From: Photobacterium aquimaris
GTDB taxonomy: Bacteria; Pseudomonadota; Gammaproteobacteria; Enterobacterales; Vibrionaceae
Length of the DNA stretch: 64,000 nucleotides
NCBI RefSeq assembly: GCF_002954455.1
Contig: NZ_MSCC01000003.1
Span: 250,019-314,018 of the forward strand
Reading direction: 5' to 3'
A program made the position numbers and the translations under genes. Under the pieces are notes generated by a model. The model saw only the letters and a program-made list of their open reading frames with translations, ran no database searches and was not told the origin of the DNA. Shown in pieces: positions 16,150 through 24,565 of the stretch (positions are counted from its first letter, which is position 1; each line of letters begins with the position of its first letter).

Positions 16150-18780
16150 TTAACCAGTATTACGCATACCTGTTGCAATACCTGCAATTGTCACCATCAG
16201 TGCTTCTTCAAGCTCTTTTGGTAATTCTTCCTGCTGACGAGTACGGTACAATAATTCAGCTTGCAGCATATTAAGCGGCTCAACATAAATATTACGTAGG
16301 CGAATAGATTCAGCACCCCATGGGTCTTGCTGCATCAAGTGGTCATTATTTTCTACAGTAAGTACCGCTTTAATATCTTGCAGTAATTGTGAGCGTAATT
16401 GTTTACCTAACGGCCATAATGCTTCGTTCGTTAAGCGTTGGTCATAATATTCTGCAATGCCAAGGTTAGTTTTGCTGTACACCATTTCTAGCATGCCTAA
16501 ACGGGTTGAGAAAAATGGCCACTCACGACACATATCTTCTAATAATGATGCATGACCATTATCGATTGAATATTGAATCGCTTCACCTGCACCTAGCCAA
16601 GCAGGTAGCAACAGACGGTTTTGACTCCATGCAAAAATCCATGGAATAGCACGTAGACTTTCAACACCACCATTAGGGTTACGTTTTGCTGGACGCGAAC
16701 CTAGTGGTAGTTTTCCTAGCTCTAATTCAGGTGTTGCAGCACGGAAATAAGGCACAAACTCAGGGTTATTACGCACAACGTTACGGTATGACTCACACGA
16801 TACGCTCGACAGTTCGTCCATTACATGACGCCATTCTTGTTTCGGTGCTGGTGGTGGTAATAAGTTTGCTTCTAGGGTAGCACTGGCATAAAGACTGAGG
16901 CTATTAATCGCCACTTCAGGTAAACCTAATTTGAAGCGAATCATTTCACCTTGCTCGGTGACTCGTAAACCACCTTTTAGACTGCGTGGCGGTTGCGACA
17001 ATAATGCTGCGTGTGCAGGTGCACCACCACGGCCAATACTACCACCACGGCCATGGAACAAGGTGATTTCAATATCAGCTTGCTCACACACAGTAACCAG
17101 TTTTTCCATCGCGCTGTATTGCGCCCAACCGGCTGACATTACACCAGCATCTTTGGCGGAGTCAGAATAGCCGATCATTACCATTTGGTGGTTTTGAATA
17201 AAGCCACGGTACCAATCAATATTAAGCAATTGCTCAATAACATCAGCACCATTGTTTAAGTCGTCTAATGTTTCAAATAATGGACATACATCCATTCGGA
17301 ATGGGCAACCCGCTTCTTGCAGTAATAGGTGAACCGCTAAAACATCAGAAGCAGTACGTGCCATTGAAATTACATAAGCACCTAATGCTTCACGTGGTTG
17401 TTCTGCAATTGCTTTACAGGTTTCAATAACTTCTTTTACTTCTGCTGACGGTTCCCAATTACGTGGTAGTAATGGACGTTTAGATGAGAGTTCACGGACT
17501 AAGAACGCAATTTTATCTTGTTCACACCATTGACTGTAATCACCTAAACCAAGGTGGCGAGTTAGCTCTGAAATAACATTCTCGTGACGCGTACTTTCCT
17601 GACGAATATCAAGACGCACTAAGTGAACGCCAAAGCATTTTACGCGACGTAGTGTATCAAGTAGTAAGCCATCGGCAATGATTGCCATGCCACATTGGTG
17701 CAATGATTGGTAACACGCAAATAGCGGATCCCATAGCTCAGCGACATCATTAATAACGTTATTAGAAAGTGGCACCTGACCATTAATTTGTGCTTCTAAA
17801 CTGTCACGAGTAGTAATTAGCTTGGTGCGCAGTTGCTTTAAAATTGCACGGTAAGGTTCATGTTCTTCGCCAGCCAGTTCTCGCACCTGATCATTACATT
17901 GAATCATTGATAATTCATTGATCAGCTCTTGTACGTCACCGAGGTAAAGTTCCGCCGCTTTCCAACGAGAAAGACGTAATACTTCACGAGTAATATTTGA
18001 GGTGACAAATGGGTTACCGTCGCGGTCACCGCCCATCCATGATGAGAAGGTAACAGGGGTTGCATCAAGCGGAAGTTTTTGACCTAAATGTTGTTGCAGT
18101 TTTTCATCAAATAAACGTACGAATTCAGGAACCGCTTGCCACAGTGAATTCTCAACAACGGCATAACCCCACTTAGCTTCATCAAGCGGAGTTGGTCGTT
18201 GTTGGCGAATAACATCTGAGTGCCATGCTTGCGCAATCAGTTGTTCTAGTCGTTGTTCAACCCGATCACGTTCTGCGGTTGATAACTCACTTAACTCTAA
18301 TTGTGATAAACACTTATTAATCTGTACCAATTTATGGATCATGGTACGACGGGCGATTTCAGTTGGGTGAGCCGTTAACACCAAATCAATATTTAATTCA
18401 TTGACGGCAGCTAAAGAGTCGGCTGGATTAACGTCATTTGCTACTAATTTAGTGAATAACTCATCAAGCGCACCTGGACTACATAAGGTGGTTTCGCATT
18501 GGCGTGAAATAGTATGATATTGCTCTGCAATATTGGTGAGATTAAGGAATTGACTAAATGCGCGAGCCACAGGAAGTAATTGATCATCGGGAAGTGTTTG
18601 TAATTCATCAATCAGTTTTTCACGATCGTCTTGATTACCGGTGCCCGCTGATTTAGAAAGTTTACGAATAGTTTCAACTTTTTCAAATAGCTCATCACCG
18701 CAGGCTGTTTTAATTGTATTGCCTAGCAAATGACCAAGCATACTGACGTTACTCGTTAGTGCGCTGTATTTCTCGTTCAT
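16150..18780 (-). CDS. ppc: Phosphoenolpyruvate carboxylase
   Basis: Cytoplasmic anaplerotic enzyme that forms oxaloacetate from phosphoenolpyruvate and bicarbonate. The catalytic His block VLTAHPTEIARRTM (near residue 135), the active-site GYSDSAKDAG and FHGRGGSIGRGGAP segments (about 540-590) and the C-terminal ending MRNTG are all present. The 876 residues compare with 883 in E. coli. The start at 18780 (MNEKYSALTSNVSMLG) is chosen because family members begin this way; the open frame runs 45 codons further upstream but with unrelated sequence. It is divergent from argC across about 630 bases. Confidence 0.97.
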   Translation of the reverse strand: MNEKYSALTSNVSMLGHLLGNTIKTACGDELFEKVETIRKLSKSAGTGNQDDREKLIDELQTLPDDQLLPVARAFSQFLNLTNIAEQYHTISRQCETTLCSPGALDELFTKLVANDVNPADSLAAVNELNIDLVLTAHPTEIARRTMIHKLVQINKCLSQLELSELSTAERDRVEQRLEQLIAQAWHSDVIRQQRPTPLDEAKWGYAVVENSLWQAVPEFVRLFDEKLQQHLGQKLPLDATPVTFSSWMGGDRDGNPFVTSNITREVLRLSRWKAAELYLGDVQELINELSMIQCNDQVRELAGEEHEPYRAILKQLRTKLITTRDSLEAQINGQVPLSNNVINDVAELWDPLFACYQSLHQCGMAIIADGLLLDTLRRVKCFGVHLVRLDIRQESTRHENVISELTRHLGLGDYSQWCEQDKIAFLVRELSSKRPLLPRNWEPSAEVKEVIETCKAIAEQPREALGAYVISMARTASDVLAVHLLLQEAGCPFRMDVCPLFETLDDLNNGADVIEQLLNIDWYRGFIQNHQMVMIGYSDSAKDAGVMSAGWAQYSAMEKLVTVCEQADIEITLFHGRGGSIGRGGAPAHAALLSQPPRSLKGGLRVTEQGEMIRFKLGLPEVAINSLSLYASATLEANLLPPPAPKQEWRHVMDELSSVSCESYRNVVRNNPEFVPYFRAATPELELGKLPLGSRPAKRNPNGGVESLRAIPWIFAWSQNRLLLPAWLGAGEAIQYSIDNGHASLLEDMCREWPFFSTRLGMLEMVYSKTNLGIAEYYDQRLTNEALWPLGKQLRSQLLQDIKAVLTVENNDHLMQQDPWGAESIRLRNIYVEPLNMLQAELLYRTRQQEELPKELEEALMVTIAGIATGMRNTG

Positions 18781-19087
18781 ATCGTATCCATTCCGTAATT
18801 TTGTTACATCCAATTTAACCTTTACCCCACAATCTAGCCGCGAATCTAGTAACAGGTCAACAGAGATTACATTTATCGCCAATAAAAACTGTCGATATTG
18901 ATTCTGGTCATACAATTGATTGTATTTTGTAATTTTGTTTCATCATTGCCATTGTTAGTGCACATTTTTGTTTGTTATTAATTGGATAGAGTAAAAAAAC
19001 GCACTCAAAGCGTTTATTTCTGTTATGTTTAAATGTCGCAAAGGTTAACGAAAAGATAATAAAATATATTTTTTTATCGTTACGCTA
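18781..19087. other. ppc side of the ppc-argC intergenic region
   Basis: An AT-rich promoter region. It contains a short hairpin AAACGC / GCGTTT (18997-19002 with 19010-19015) and an AT-rich inverted repeat TAACGA...TCGTTA ending near 19081. No argE or other gene lies here, although I recall argE between ppc and argC in V. cholerae. Confidence 0.5.
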
Positions 19088-19132
19088 TTGACAGTGCGTA
19101 AATTAACCAGTAAACATATTAATTCAAATTAA
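19088..19132 (+). promoter_or_regulatory. argC operon promoter with ARG-box-like site
   Basis: A perfect -35 TTGACA at 19088-19093 is followed after 17 bases by TAAACA (19111-19116) as a weak -10. TTAATTCAAATTAA at 19119-19132 fits the ArgR half-operator pattern TNAATWWWWATTNA except for one C. A second, poorer match lies one helical repeat upstream around 19099. This supports arginine repression of argCBGH(A). Confidence 0.65.
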
Positions 19133-19213
19133 TGAATAGGCAACACGGTTGTTTATTGTCTCTCTGAGCAAGGAGCGCTTAGGGGAAATAGTTAAATTCA
19201 GGAAGTTATTATC

Positions 19214-19261
19214 ATGAATCACACATCAACGTCTCTCATTATCTCCCTTCGACGACGCTAA
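19214..19261 (+). CDS. Candidate arginine leader peptide upstream of argC
   Basis: A 15-codon ORF reads MNHTSTSLIISLRRR and stops at TAA. The last three sense codons are CGA CGA CGC, all arginine. A good ribosome site, AGGAAG at 19200-19205, lies eight bases before the ATG. It sits between the argC promoter and argC, in the expected transcript, about 145 bases before the argC start. Downstream are alternative pairings: GGTGC/GCGCC followed by TGTTTTT, GGTGCT/AGCACT, and GCTG/CAGC. This is the layout of an amino-acid attenuator or ribosome-stalling leader. E. coli arg operons are not known to be attenuated, so this is an inference from sequence only. The hairpins are modest, so stalling or Rho-linked control is as possible as classical attenuation. 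Confidence 0.6.
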   Translation: MNHTSTSLIISLRRR

Positions 19262-19406
19262 TTTTTTGCCTGCGGTGCTTTGACGCGCCTGTTTTTCGCT
19301 GGTGACAGCACTCCTTCATTTGCCGTTATGATTTCAATATTTTTTAGAGCATAGTCTCAATTTTTTAATGACGGTTTATAGACAATTACTACAGATGGAA
19401 TTAGCT
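19262..19406 (+). promoter_or_regulatory. Leader RNA between the Arg-rich ORF and argC
   Basis: GGTGC / GCGCC (19275-19279 with 19286-19290, one G-U pair) is followed by TGTTTTT and could act as a weak terminator. GGTGCT can instead pair with AGCACT at 19307-19312, which excludes the first stem. A GTGA tetraloop hairpin GCTG/CAGC lies at 19299-19310. CCGTTAT near 19323 can also pair with ATGACGG near 19368. Mutually exclusive folds are expected of a switch, but the stems are short. Confidence 0.4.
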
Positions 19407-20420
19407 ATGTTAAACACTGTCATTATTGGCGCCAGTGGTTACACCGGTGCAGAATTAGCAAAAATGGTGAGTCGCCATCCACAGTTAACACTTGCAGGTT
19501 TGTATGTATCTGCAACCAGTCTTGATGCAAATAAACCATTAAGTGAACTCCATGGTCAGCTAAAAGGAATAGTTGATTTACCGTTACAACCGTTAATCGA
19601 TTTTAAAACTACTGCTGCAACTGCAGATATTGTGTTGTTAGCCACCGCGCATGAGGTGAGCCATAATATTGCTGCTGAATTTCTTGATGCTGGTTGTCAG
19701 GTGTTTGATCTATCGGGTGCGTTTAGAGTTAAAGCTGACGGATTTTATCAGCAATATTATGGTTTTGAACATCAATACGGTCAGTGGCTAGATAATGCAG
19801 TTTATGGTTTAGCAGAATGGAACCAAGCTAATATTGCTCAGGCACAATTAATTGCGGTTCCTGGATGTTATCCAACCGCATCGCAACTGGCATTAAAACC
19901 ATTAGTGGTTGCAGGGTTACTTGATTGTCAGCAGTGGCCAGTGATTAATGCGGTTAGTGGCGTTTCTGGCGCAGGTCGTAAAGCGTCTATGACCAATAGT
20001 TTTTGTGAGGTCAGTTTACAAGCCTACGGGTTGTTTACTCATCGTCACCAACCTGAAATTTCTCATCACCTCAATTGCGATGTCATTTTTACACCTCATC
20101 TCGGTAATTTTAAGCGCGGAATTTTAGCGACTATTACCGCTAAATTAGCCCCAGGAGTGACTGCGGATGACGTCACTGCAGCAATGGAAGCTGCATATTC
20201 AAATGCCACTGATCAACATGCGGTACGGTTACTTAACAATAACACGGCTCAACTTGATAATGTTGTTGGTAGTTGTTTCTGTGATATCGGTTGGCAGGTA
20301 CAAGGTGAGCATATTATTTTAACCGCCGCGATTGATAATTTATTAAAAGGTGCTTCCTCTCAAGCAATGCAGTGCATAAATATTCGTAACAGCTTTCCTC
20401 AATTAACCGCGTTGGTGTAG
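19407..20420 (+). CDS. argC: N-acetyl-gamma-glutamyl-phosphate reductase
   Basis: NADPH-dependent third step of arginine synthesis. The Rossmann loop GASGYTGAE lies at residues 8-16 and the catalytic cysteine in VPGCYPTA is Cys154. The length of 337 residues is typical. The start at 19407 (MLNTVIIGASGYTG) is chosen because the nucleotide-binding loop should lie within ten residues of the N-terminus; in-frame codons at 19368 and 19395 are less likely. It is the first structural gene of argCBGH(A), followed by argB after ten bases. Confidence 0.96.
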   Translation: MLNTVIIGASGYTGAELAKMVSRHPQLTLAGLYVSATSLDANKPLSELHGQLKGIVDLPLQPLIDFKTTAATADIVLLATAHEVSHNIAAEFLDAGCQVFDLSGAFRVKADGFYQQYYGFEHQYGQWLDNAVYGLAEWNQANIAQAQLIAVPGCYPTASQLALKPLVVAGLLDCQQWPVINAVSGVSGAGRKASMTNSFCEVSLQAYGLFTHRHQPEISHHLNCDVIFTPHLGNFKRGILATITAKLAPGVTADDVTAAMEAAYSNATDQHAVRLLNNNTAQLDNVVGSCFCDIGWQVQGEHIILTAAIDNLLKGASSQAMQCINIRNSFPQLTALV

Positions 20421-20430
20421 GAGTAATACC

Positions 20431-21210
20431 ATGAACCAAGTTCCTTTAGTGATTAAATTAGGTGGCGCGGCATTGGAGTGCAACGTGACCTTAGAGCGGT
20501 TGTTTTCCACGATTAATACTTATCAAGCCAGTTGTCAGCGACCTATTTTATTTGTTCACGGCGGTGGCTATTTGGTGGATGAGTTACTGGAAAAGTTGCA
20601 ATTACCGACTATAAAAAAGCAAGGGTTACGAGTAACACCTGCTGATCAAATTGGTTTAATCACCGGCGCATTAGCCGGTACGGCCAATAAAATGTTGCAG
20701 GGCCAAGCATTAAAAGCGGGTGTGGCTGCTGTTGGGCTAAGTTTAGCCGATGGTGGATTATGCAGTGTTAGCCAATTAGATCCTGAGTTAGGTGCTGTTG
20801 GTCATGCTGAGCCTAATAATGGCAGTTTAGTCACTCAAATGATGCAACTTGGTTTTGTGCCGATTATCAGTTCAATCGGGCTCGATGATAACGGCAACAT
20901 GATGAATGTAAATGCAGATCAAGCGGCAGTAGCAGTGGCTGCAGCCGTGGATGGTGAGTTAGTGCTGTTATCGGATGTGAGTGGTGTGCTTGATGGTAAA
21001 GGTAATTTAATTCACCAACTGACAGAGACAGAAGCTGAAGCGTTAATTACTCAAGCGGTGATCACCGATGGCATGATAGTTAAAGTTCGCGCCGCATTTT
21101 CAGCAGCCAAGGCATTAGGGCGCGCGATTGAGGTCGCAAGTTGGCGTTACCCTGAAAAACTTAATGCGTTATTAGCGGGCAACAGTATTGGTACTAAATT
21201 TACCCCTTAA
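20431..21210 (+). CDS. argB: Acetylglutamate kinase
   Basis: Phosphorylates N-acetylglutamate in the second step of arginine synthesis. Amino acid kinase fold: KLGGAALE at residues 9-16, the glycine-rich FVHGGGYLVDEL near 44-55, and NVNADQAAVAVAAA in the C-terminal half. The length of 259 residues is close to E. coli ArgB (258), the arginine-insensitive short type. A GGAG ribosome site precedes the ATG. It is located between argC and argG. Confidence 0.96.
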   Translation: MNQVPLVIKLGGAALECNVTLERLFSTINTYQASCQRPILFVHGGGYLVDELLEKLQLPTIKKQGLRVTPADQIGLITGALAGTANKMLQGQALKAGVAAVGLSLADGGLCSVSQLDPELGAVGHAEPNNGSLVTQMMQLGFVPIISSIGLDDNGNMMNVNADQAAVAVAAAVDGELVLLSDVSGVLDGKGNLIHQLTETEAEALITQAVITDGMIVKVRAAFSAAKALGRAIEVASWRYPEKLNALLAGNSIGTKFTP

Positions 21211-21294
21211 TACGCTATCGATGAAGACTGATTATTATTTTTGGAAATGTGCCTCAACGGGATGACCGCGACAAGGCTGAAAGGAGTGCAGCAG

Positions 21295-22500
21295 ATGAGT
21301 AAGATTAATAAAGTGGTATTAGCCTATTCAGGTGGTTTAGATACATCAGCCATTATTCCGTGGCTGAAAGAAAATTATGACTGTGAAGTGGTCGCCTTTG
21401 TGGCAGATGTCGGTCAGGGTGAAGAAGAGCTGATTGGCATTGAAGAAAAAGCCATCGCATCAGGTGCATCGTCATGTTACATCGCTGACTTAAAAGAAGA
21501 GATGGTCAAAGATTATATTTATCCATCTCTGAAAACGGGTGCGATTTACGAAGGTAAATACTTGCTAGGTACCTCAATGGCACGCCCAATTATCGCTAAA
21601 GCACAGGTTGAATGTGCATTAGAAGTTGGGGCCGATGCTCTATGCCATGGTTGTACAGGTAAAGGTAATGATCAAGTTCGTTTTGAGGGGGCATTTGCTG
21701 CTCTAGCACCACAACTTACCGTGATTGCACCGTGGCGTGAGTGGGATTTACGTAGTCGTGAGGCACTACTTGATTACTTGGCTGAACGTAATATCCCTTG
21801 TACTGCATCATTAGAAAAAATTTACTCACGTGATGCTAATGCATGGCATGTATCAACCGAAGGCGGCGTATTAGAAGATACTTGGAATGCGCCTAACGAT
21901 TTATGTTGGGTATGGACCAAAGATCCACAACAAGCGCCTGATACAGCGGAAACAGTGTTTATTTTAGTTGAAAAAGGCGAAGTGGTTGCGGTTGATGGTG
22001 AGCCAATGACACCGTATAACGCACTTAATTATCTCAATGAAAAAGGGGCAGAGCACGGTGTAGGACGGATTGATATTGTTGAAAATCGGTTAGTAGGTAT
22101 TAAGTCGCGTGGTTGTTATGAAACACCAGGTGGCACCATTATGATGGAAGCCCTGCGTGCGGTTGAGCAATTAGTGCTCGATAAAGAGTCATTTGAGTTC
22201 CGCCAAACTCTTGGACTTAAAGCTTCGCACCTTATTTATGATGGTCGTTGGTTTACACCATTATGCCAATCATTATTGGCTGCCGCTGATACGCTAGCCC
22301 AAGATGTGACTGGTGAAGTGGTGATCCAGCTTTATAAAGGTCAAGCAACGGTTACTCAGAAGCGTTCACTTAATAGTTTGTATTCAGAAGAGTTTGCTAC
22401 TTTTGGTGAAGATGATGTTTATGATCACAGTCATGCGGGGGGCTTTATTCGTTTGTACTCTCTGGCGAGTCGAATTCGTGCGCTGAACAATCAAAAATAA
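21295..22500 (+). CDS. argG: Argininosuccinate synthase
   Basis: ATP-dependent joining of citrulline and aspartate. The PP-loop AYSGGLDTS lies at residues 10-18, and CHGCTGKGNDQVRFE near 120 is the second family signature. The 401-residue length places it in the common short group rather than with the 447-residue E. coli form. The ATG at 21295 (MSKINKVVLAYSGG) follows AAGGAG by nine bases; an in-frame TTG at 21241 is not convincing. The next gene, argH(A), is 98 bases downstream with a hairpin in between. Confidence 0.96.
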   Translation: MSKINKVVLAYSGGLDTSAIIPWLKENYDCEVVAFVADVGQGEEELIGIEEKAIASGASSCYIADLKEEMVKDYIYPSLKTGAIYEGKYLLGTSMARPIIAKAQVECALEVGADALCHGCTGKGNDQVRFEGAFAALAPQLTVIAPWREWDLRSREALLDYLAERNIPCTASLEKIYSRDANAWHVSTEGGVLEDTWNAPNDLCWVWTKDPQQAPDTAETVFILVEKGEVVAVDGEPMTPYNALNYLNEKGAEHGVGRIDIVENRLVGIKSRGCYETPGGTIMMEALRAVEQLVLDKESFEFRQTLGLKASHLIYDGRWFTPLCQSLLAAADTLAQDVTGEVVIQLYKGQATVTQKRSLNSLYSEEFATFGEDDVYDHSHAGGFIRLYSLASRIRALNNQK

Positions 22501-22525
22501 GTCATTTAAGGTAATTTCTGTATCG

Positions 22526-22546
22526 CAGCGAGTGCCATACTCGCTG
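22526..22546 (+). repeat. Hairpin between argG and argH(A)
   Basis: CAGCGAGT (22526-22533) pairs perfectly with ACTCGCTG (22539-22546) around a five-base loop. No T run follows, so full termination is unlikely. It may tune relative transcript levels or stability inside the operon. Confidence 0.6.
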
Positions 22547-22598
22547 TTACGTTATGCGTATTTATATTATTAGAGTTAGGCAGTAAAGGAGATTCACC

Positions 22599-24476
22599 AT
22601 GGCATTATGGGGCGGACGGTTTAGTCAGGCAGCTGACATCAGATTCAAACAATTTAATGATTCGCTACGTTTTGACTATCGACTCGCAGAGCAAGATATT
22701 GTCGGTTCAATAGCTTGGTCAAAAGCCCTGCGTCAAGTGAATGTACTGACCGAACAAGAGCAACAACAACTTGAGTTAGCGTTAAATGAACTCAAGTTAG
22801 CGGTGATGGAAGATCCTGAGCAGATATTGACTTCTGATGCTGAAGATATTCATAGCTGGGTTGAGCAACAGCTGATTGCTAAAGTCGGAGATTTGGGCAA
22901 AAAGCTCCATACAGGTCGTTCACGGAATGATCAGGTAGCAACAGATCTTAAACTCTGGTGCCGTCAACAAGGGCAGCAATTATTATTAATGCTCGACAAG
23001 CTGCAGCAGCAATTAGTAACCGTTGCTCGTCAGTATCAAGCAACGGTGCTTCCTGGTTATACTCACCTACAACGGGCGCAACCAGTGACATTTGCTCATT
23101 GGTGTTTAGCGTATGTTGAAATGTTAGAGCGTGATCACTCGCGTCTAAATGATGCTATGGCAAGGTTAGATACTTGTCCATTAGGCTCTGGCGCATTGGC
23201 GGGTACGGCTTATCCGATTGATCGTGAAGTGTTAGCGCATAGTCTTGGTTTTCAGCGCGCAACCCGTAATAGCCTTGATTCTGTGTCTGATCGTGATCAT
23301 GTGATGGAATTATTATCAACCGCCTCGATTTCAATGCTGCATTTATCGCGAATGGCAGAAGATTTAATTTTCTATAACTCAGGTGAATCCAACTTTATTG
23401 AATTGGATGATGCGGTGACGTCTGGCTCATCGTTAATGCCGCAGAAGAAAAATCCAGATGCACTTGAATTGATTCGTGGTAAATGTGGTCGTGTTTATGG
23501 TGCCATGACCGCGATGATGATGACGGTGAAAGCGTTGCCGCTGGCGTATAACAAAGACATGCAAGAAGACAAAGAAGGGCTATTTGATGCGCTAGATAGT
23601 TGGCATGATTGCATGGAAATGGCTGCACTGTGTTTTGATGGGATCAAGGTTAATCAAGATCGTACCCTAGAAGCGGCGATGCAAGGCTATTCTAATGCGA
23701 CCGAGTTAGCTGATTACTTAGTTGCTAAAGGGATCCCTTTTCGTGAAGCACACCATATTGTTGGTGTGGCTGTGGTGGCGGCAATTGCTAAAGGTTGCGC
23801 GTTAGAGCAGTTATCACTTGATGAAATGAAACAATTTTCAGAGGTTATCGATGTTGATGTTTATCCGATCCTCACCATTGAATCCTGTTTGAATAAACGT
23901 TGTGCGCTTGGTGGTGTGGCACCAAATCAAGTAGATTACGCGATTGGGCAGGCAGAAAAGCGGCTTGATAAGCGTTACTCGCCAGATGTCAAAGTGCGTG
24001 GCGCAAGGCTAACAGATCTCGATGCCATTGAAGGTATGGTGGTGTATTGGGCCGGACTTGGTGAAAATCTACCGCGTAATCGTAATGAATTAGTGCGTGA
24101 TATTGGCTCATTTGCAGTGGCTGAAAACCATGGCGTGGTTACTGGGTGTGCGTCATTGTATGTTTATGATTCTGGGTTGGCAGAAATTCGTTCGCTAGGG
24201 GTTGAAGCTGGCTGGCAACAGCAAGGGCAGGGCAAAGCGATTGTTGATCATTTGCTTGAGAAAGCCGCTCAAATGGCGATTAAAAAAGTGTTTGTGTTAA
24301 CCCGTGTGCCAGAGTTTTTTATGAAGCGTGGCTTTACGCCAACATCAAAAGCATTATTGCCTGAAAAAGTAATGAAAGATTGTGATCGTTGCCCGCGTCA
24401 GCATGCTTGTGATGAGGTTGCACTAGAAGTATGGCTCGATCAAGCGCAACGTATTGCAACGGTTAATGTTGCCTAA
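22599..24476 (+). CDS. argH: Argininosuccinate lyase fused to N-acetylglutamate synthase domain, ArgH(A)
   Basis: The first 455 residues are argininosuccinate lyase: HTGRSRNDQVATD at 104-116 and the fumarase-family signature GSSLMPQKKNPD at 276-287. From about residue 465 a GNAT acetyltransferase domain follows, with the acetyl-CoA loop QQQGQGKA at 540-547 and a Cys-containing stretch CDRCPRQHAC near the end. The 625-residue length is lyase plus one GNAT domain. Such argH(A) fusions are known from Moritella, Vibrio and Photobacterium, where the domain supplies the first step of arginine synthesis. One polypeptide thus probably catalyses the first and last steps. A GGAG site precedes the ATG. 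Confidence 0.96.
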   Translation: MALWGGRFSQAADIRFKQFNDSLRFDYRLAEQDIVGSIAWSKALRQVNVLTEQEQQQLELALNELKLAVMEDPEQILTSDAEDIHSWVEQQLIAKVGDLGKKLHTGRSRNDQVATDLKLWCRQQGQQLLLMLDKLQQQLVTVARQYQATVLPGYTHLQRAQPVTFAHWCLAYVEMLERDHSRLNDAMARLDTCPLGSGALAGTAYPIDREVLAHSLGFQRATRNSLDSVSDRDHVMELLSTASISMLHLSRMAEDLIFYNSGESNFIELDDAVTSGSSLMPQKKNPDALELIRGKCGRVYGAMTAMMMTVKALPLAYNKDMQEDKEGLFDALDSWHDCMEMAALCFDGIKVNQDRTLEAAMQGYSNATELADYLVAKGIPFREAHHIVGVAVVAAIAKGCALEQLSLDEMKQFSEVIDVDVYPILTIESCLNKRCALGGVAPNQVDYAIGQAEKRLDKRYSPDVKVRGARLTDLDAIEGMVVYWAGLGENLPRNRNELVRDIGSFAVAENHGVVTGCASLYVYDSGLAEIRSLGVEAGWQQQGQGKAIVDHLLEKAAQMAIKKVFVLTRVPEFFMKRGFTPTSKALLPEKVMKDCDRCPRQHACDEVALEVWLDQAQRIATVNVA

Positions 24477-24506
24477 TTGGTTGTTATTGTAGATCTTGAT
24501 TGCCAA

Positions 24507-24545
24507 TAAAAAGCCCTCACTTCAAGCTGAAGTGAGGGCTTTAAT
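24507..24545. terminator. Bidirectional terminator between argH(A) and the peroxiredoxin gene
   Basis: A perfect 15-base stem (24510-24524 with 24528-24542) with a three-base loop, flanked by A residues on the left and T residues on the right. It serves two convergent genes. Confidence 0.92.
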
Positions 24546-24565
24546 TTAGTATTAGTATCGAAAGA

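Noticed and set aside
18781..18915. N-terminal extension of ppc by 45 codons
   Set aside because: The frame is open, but the extra sequence has no similarity to the family and the usual start MNEKYSAL lies at 18780.
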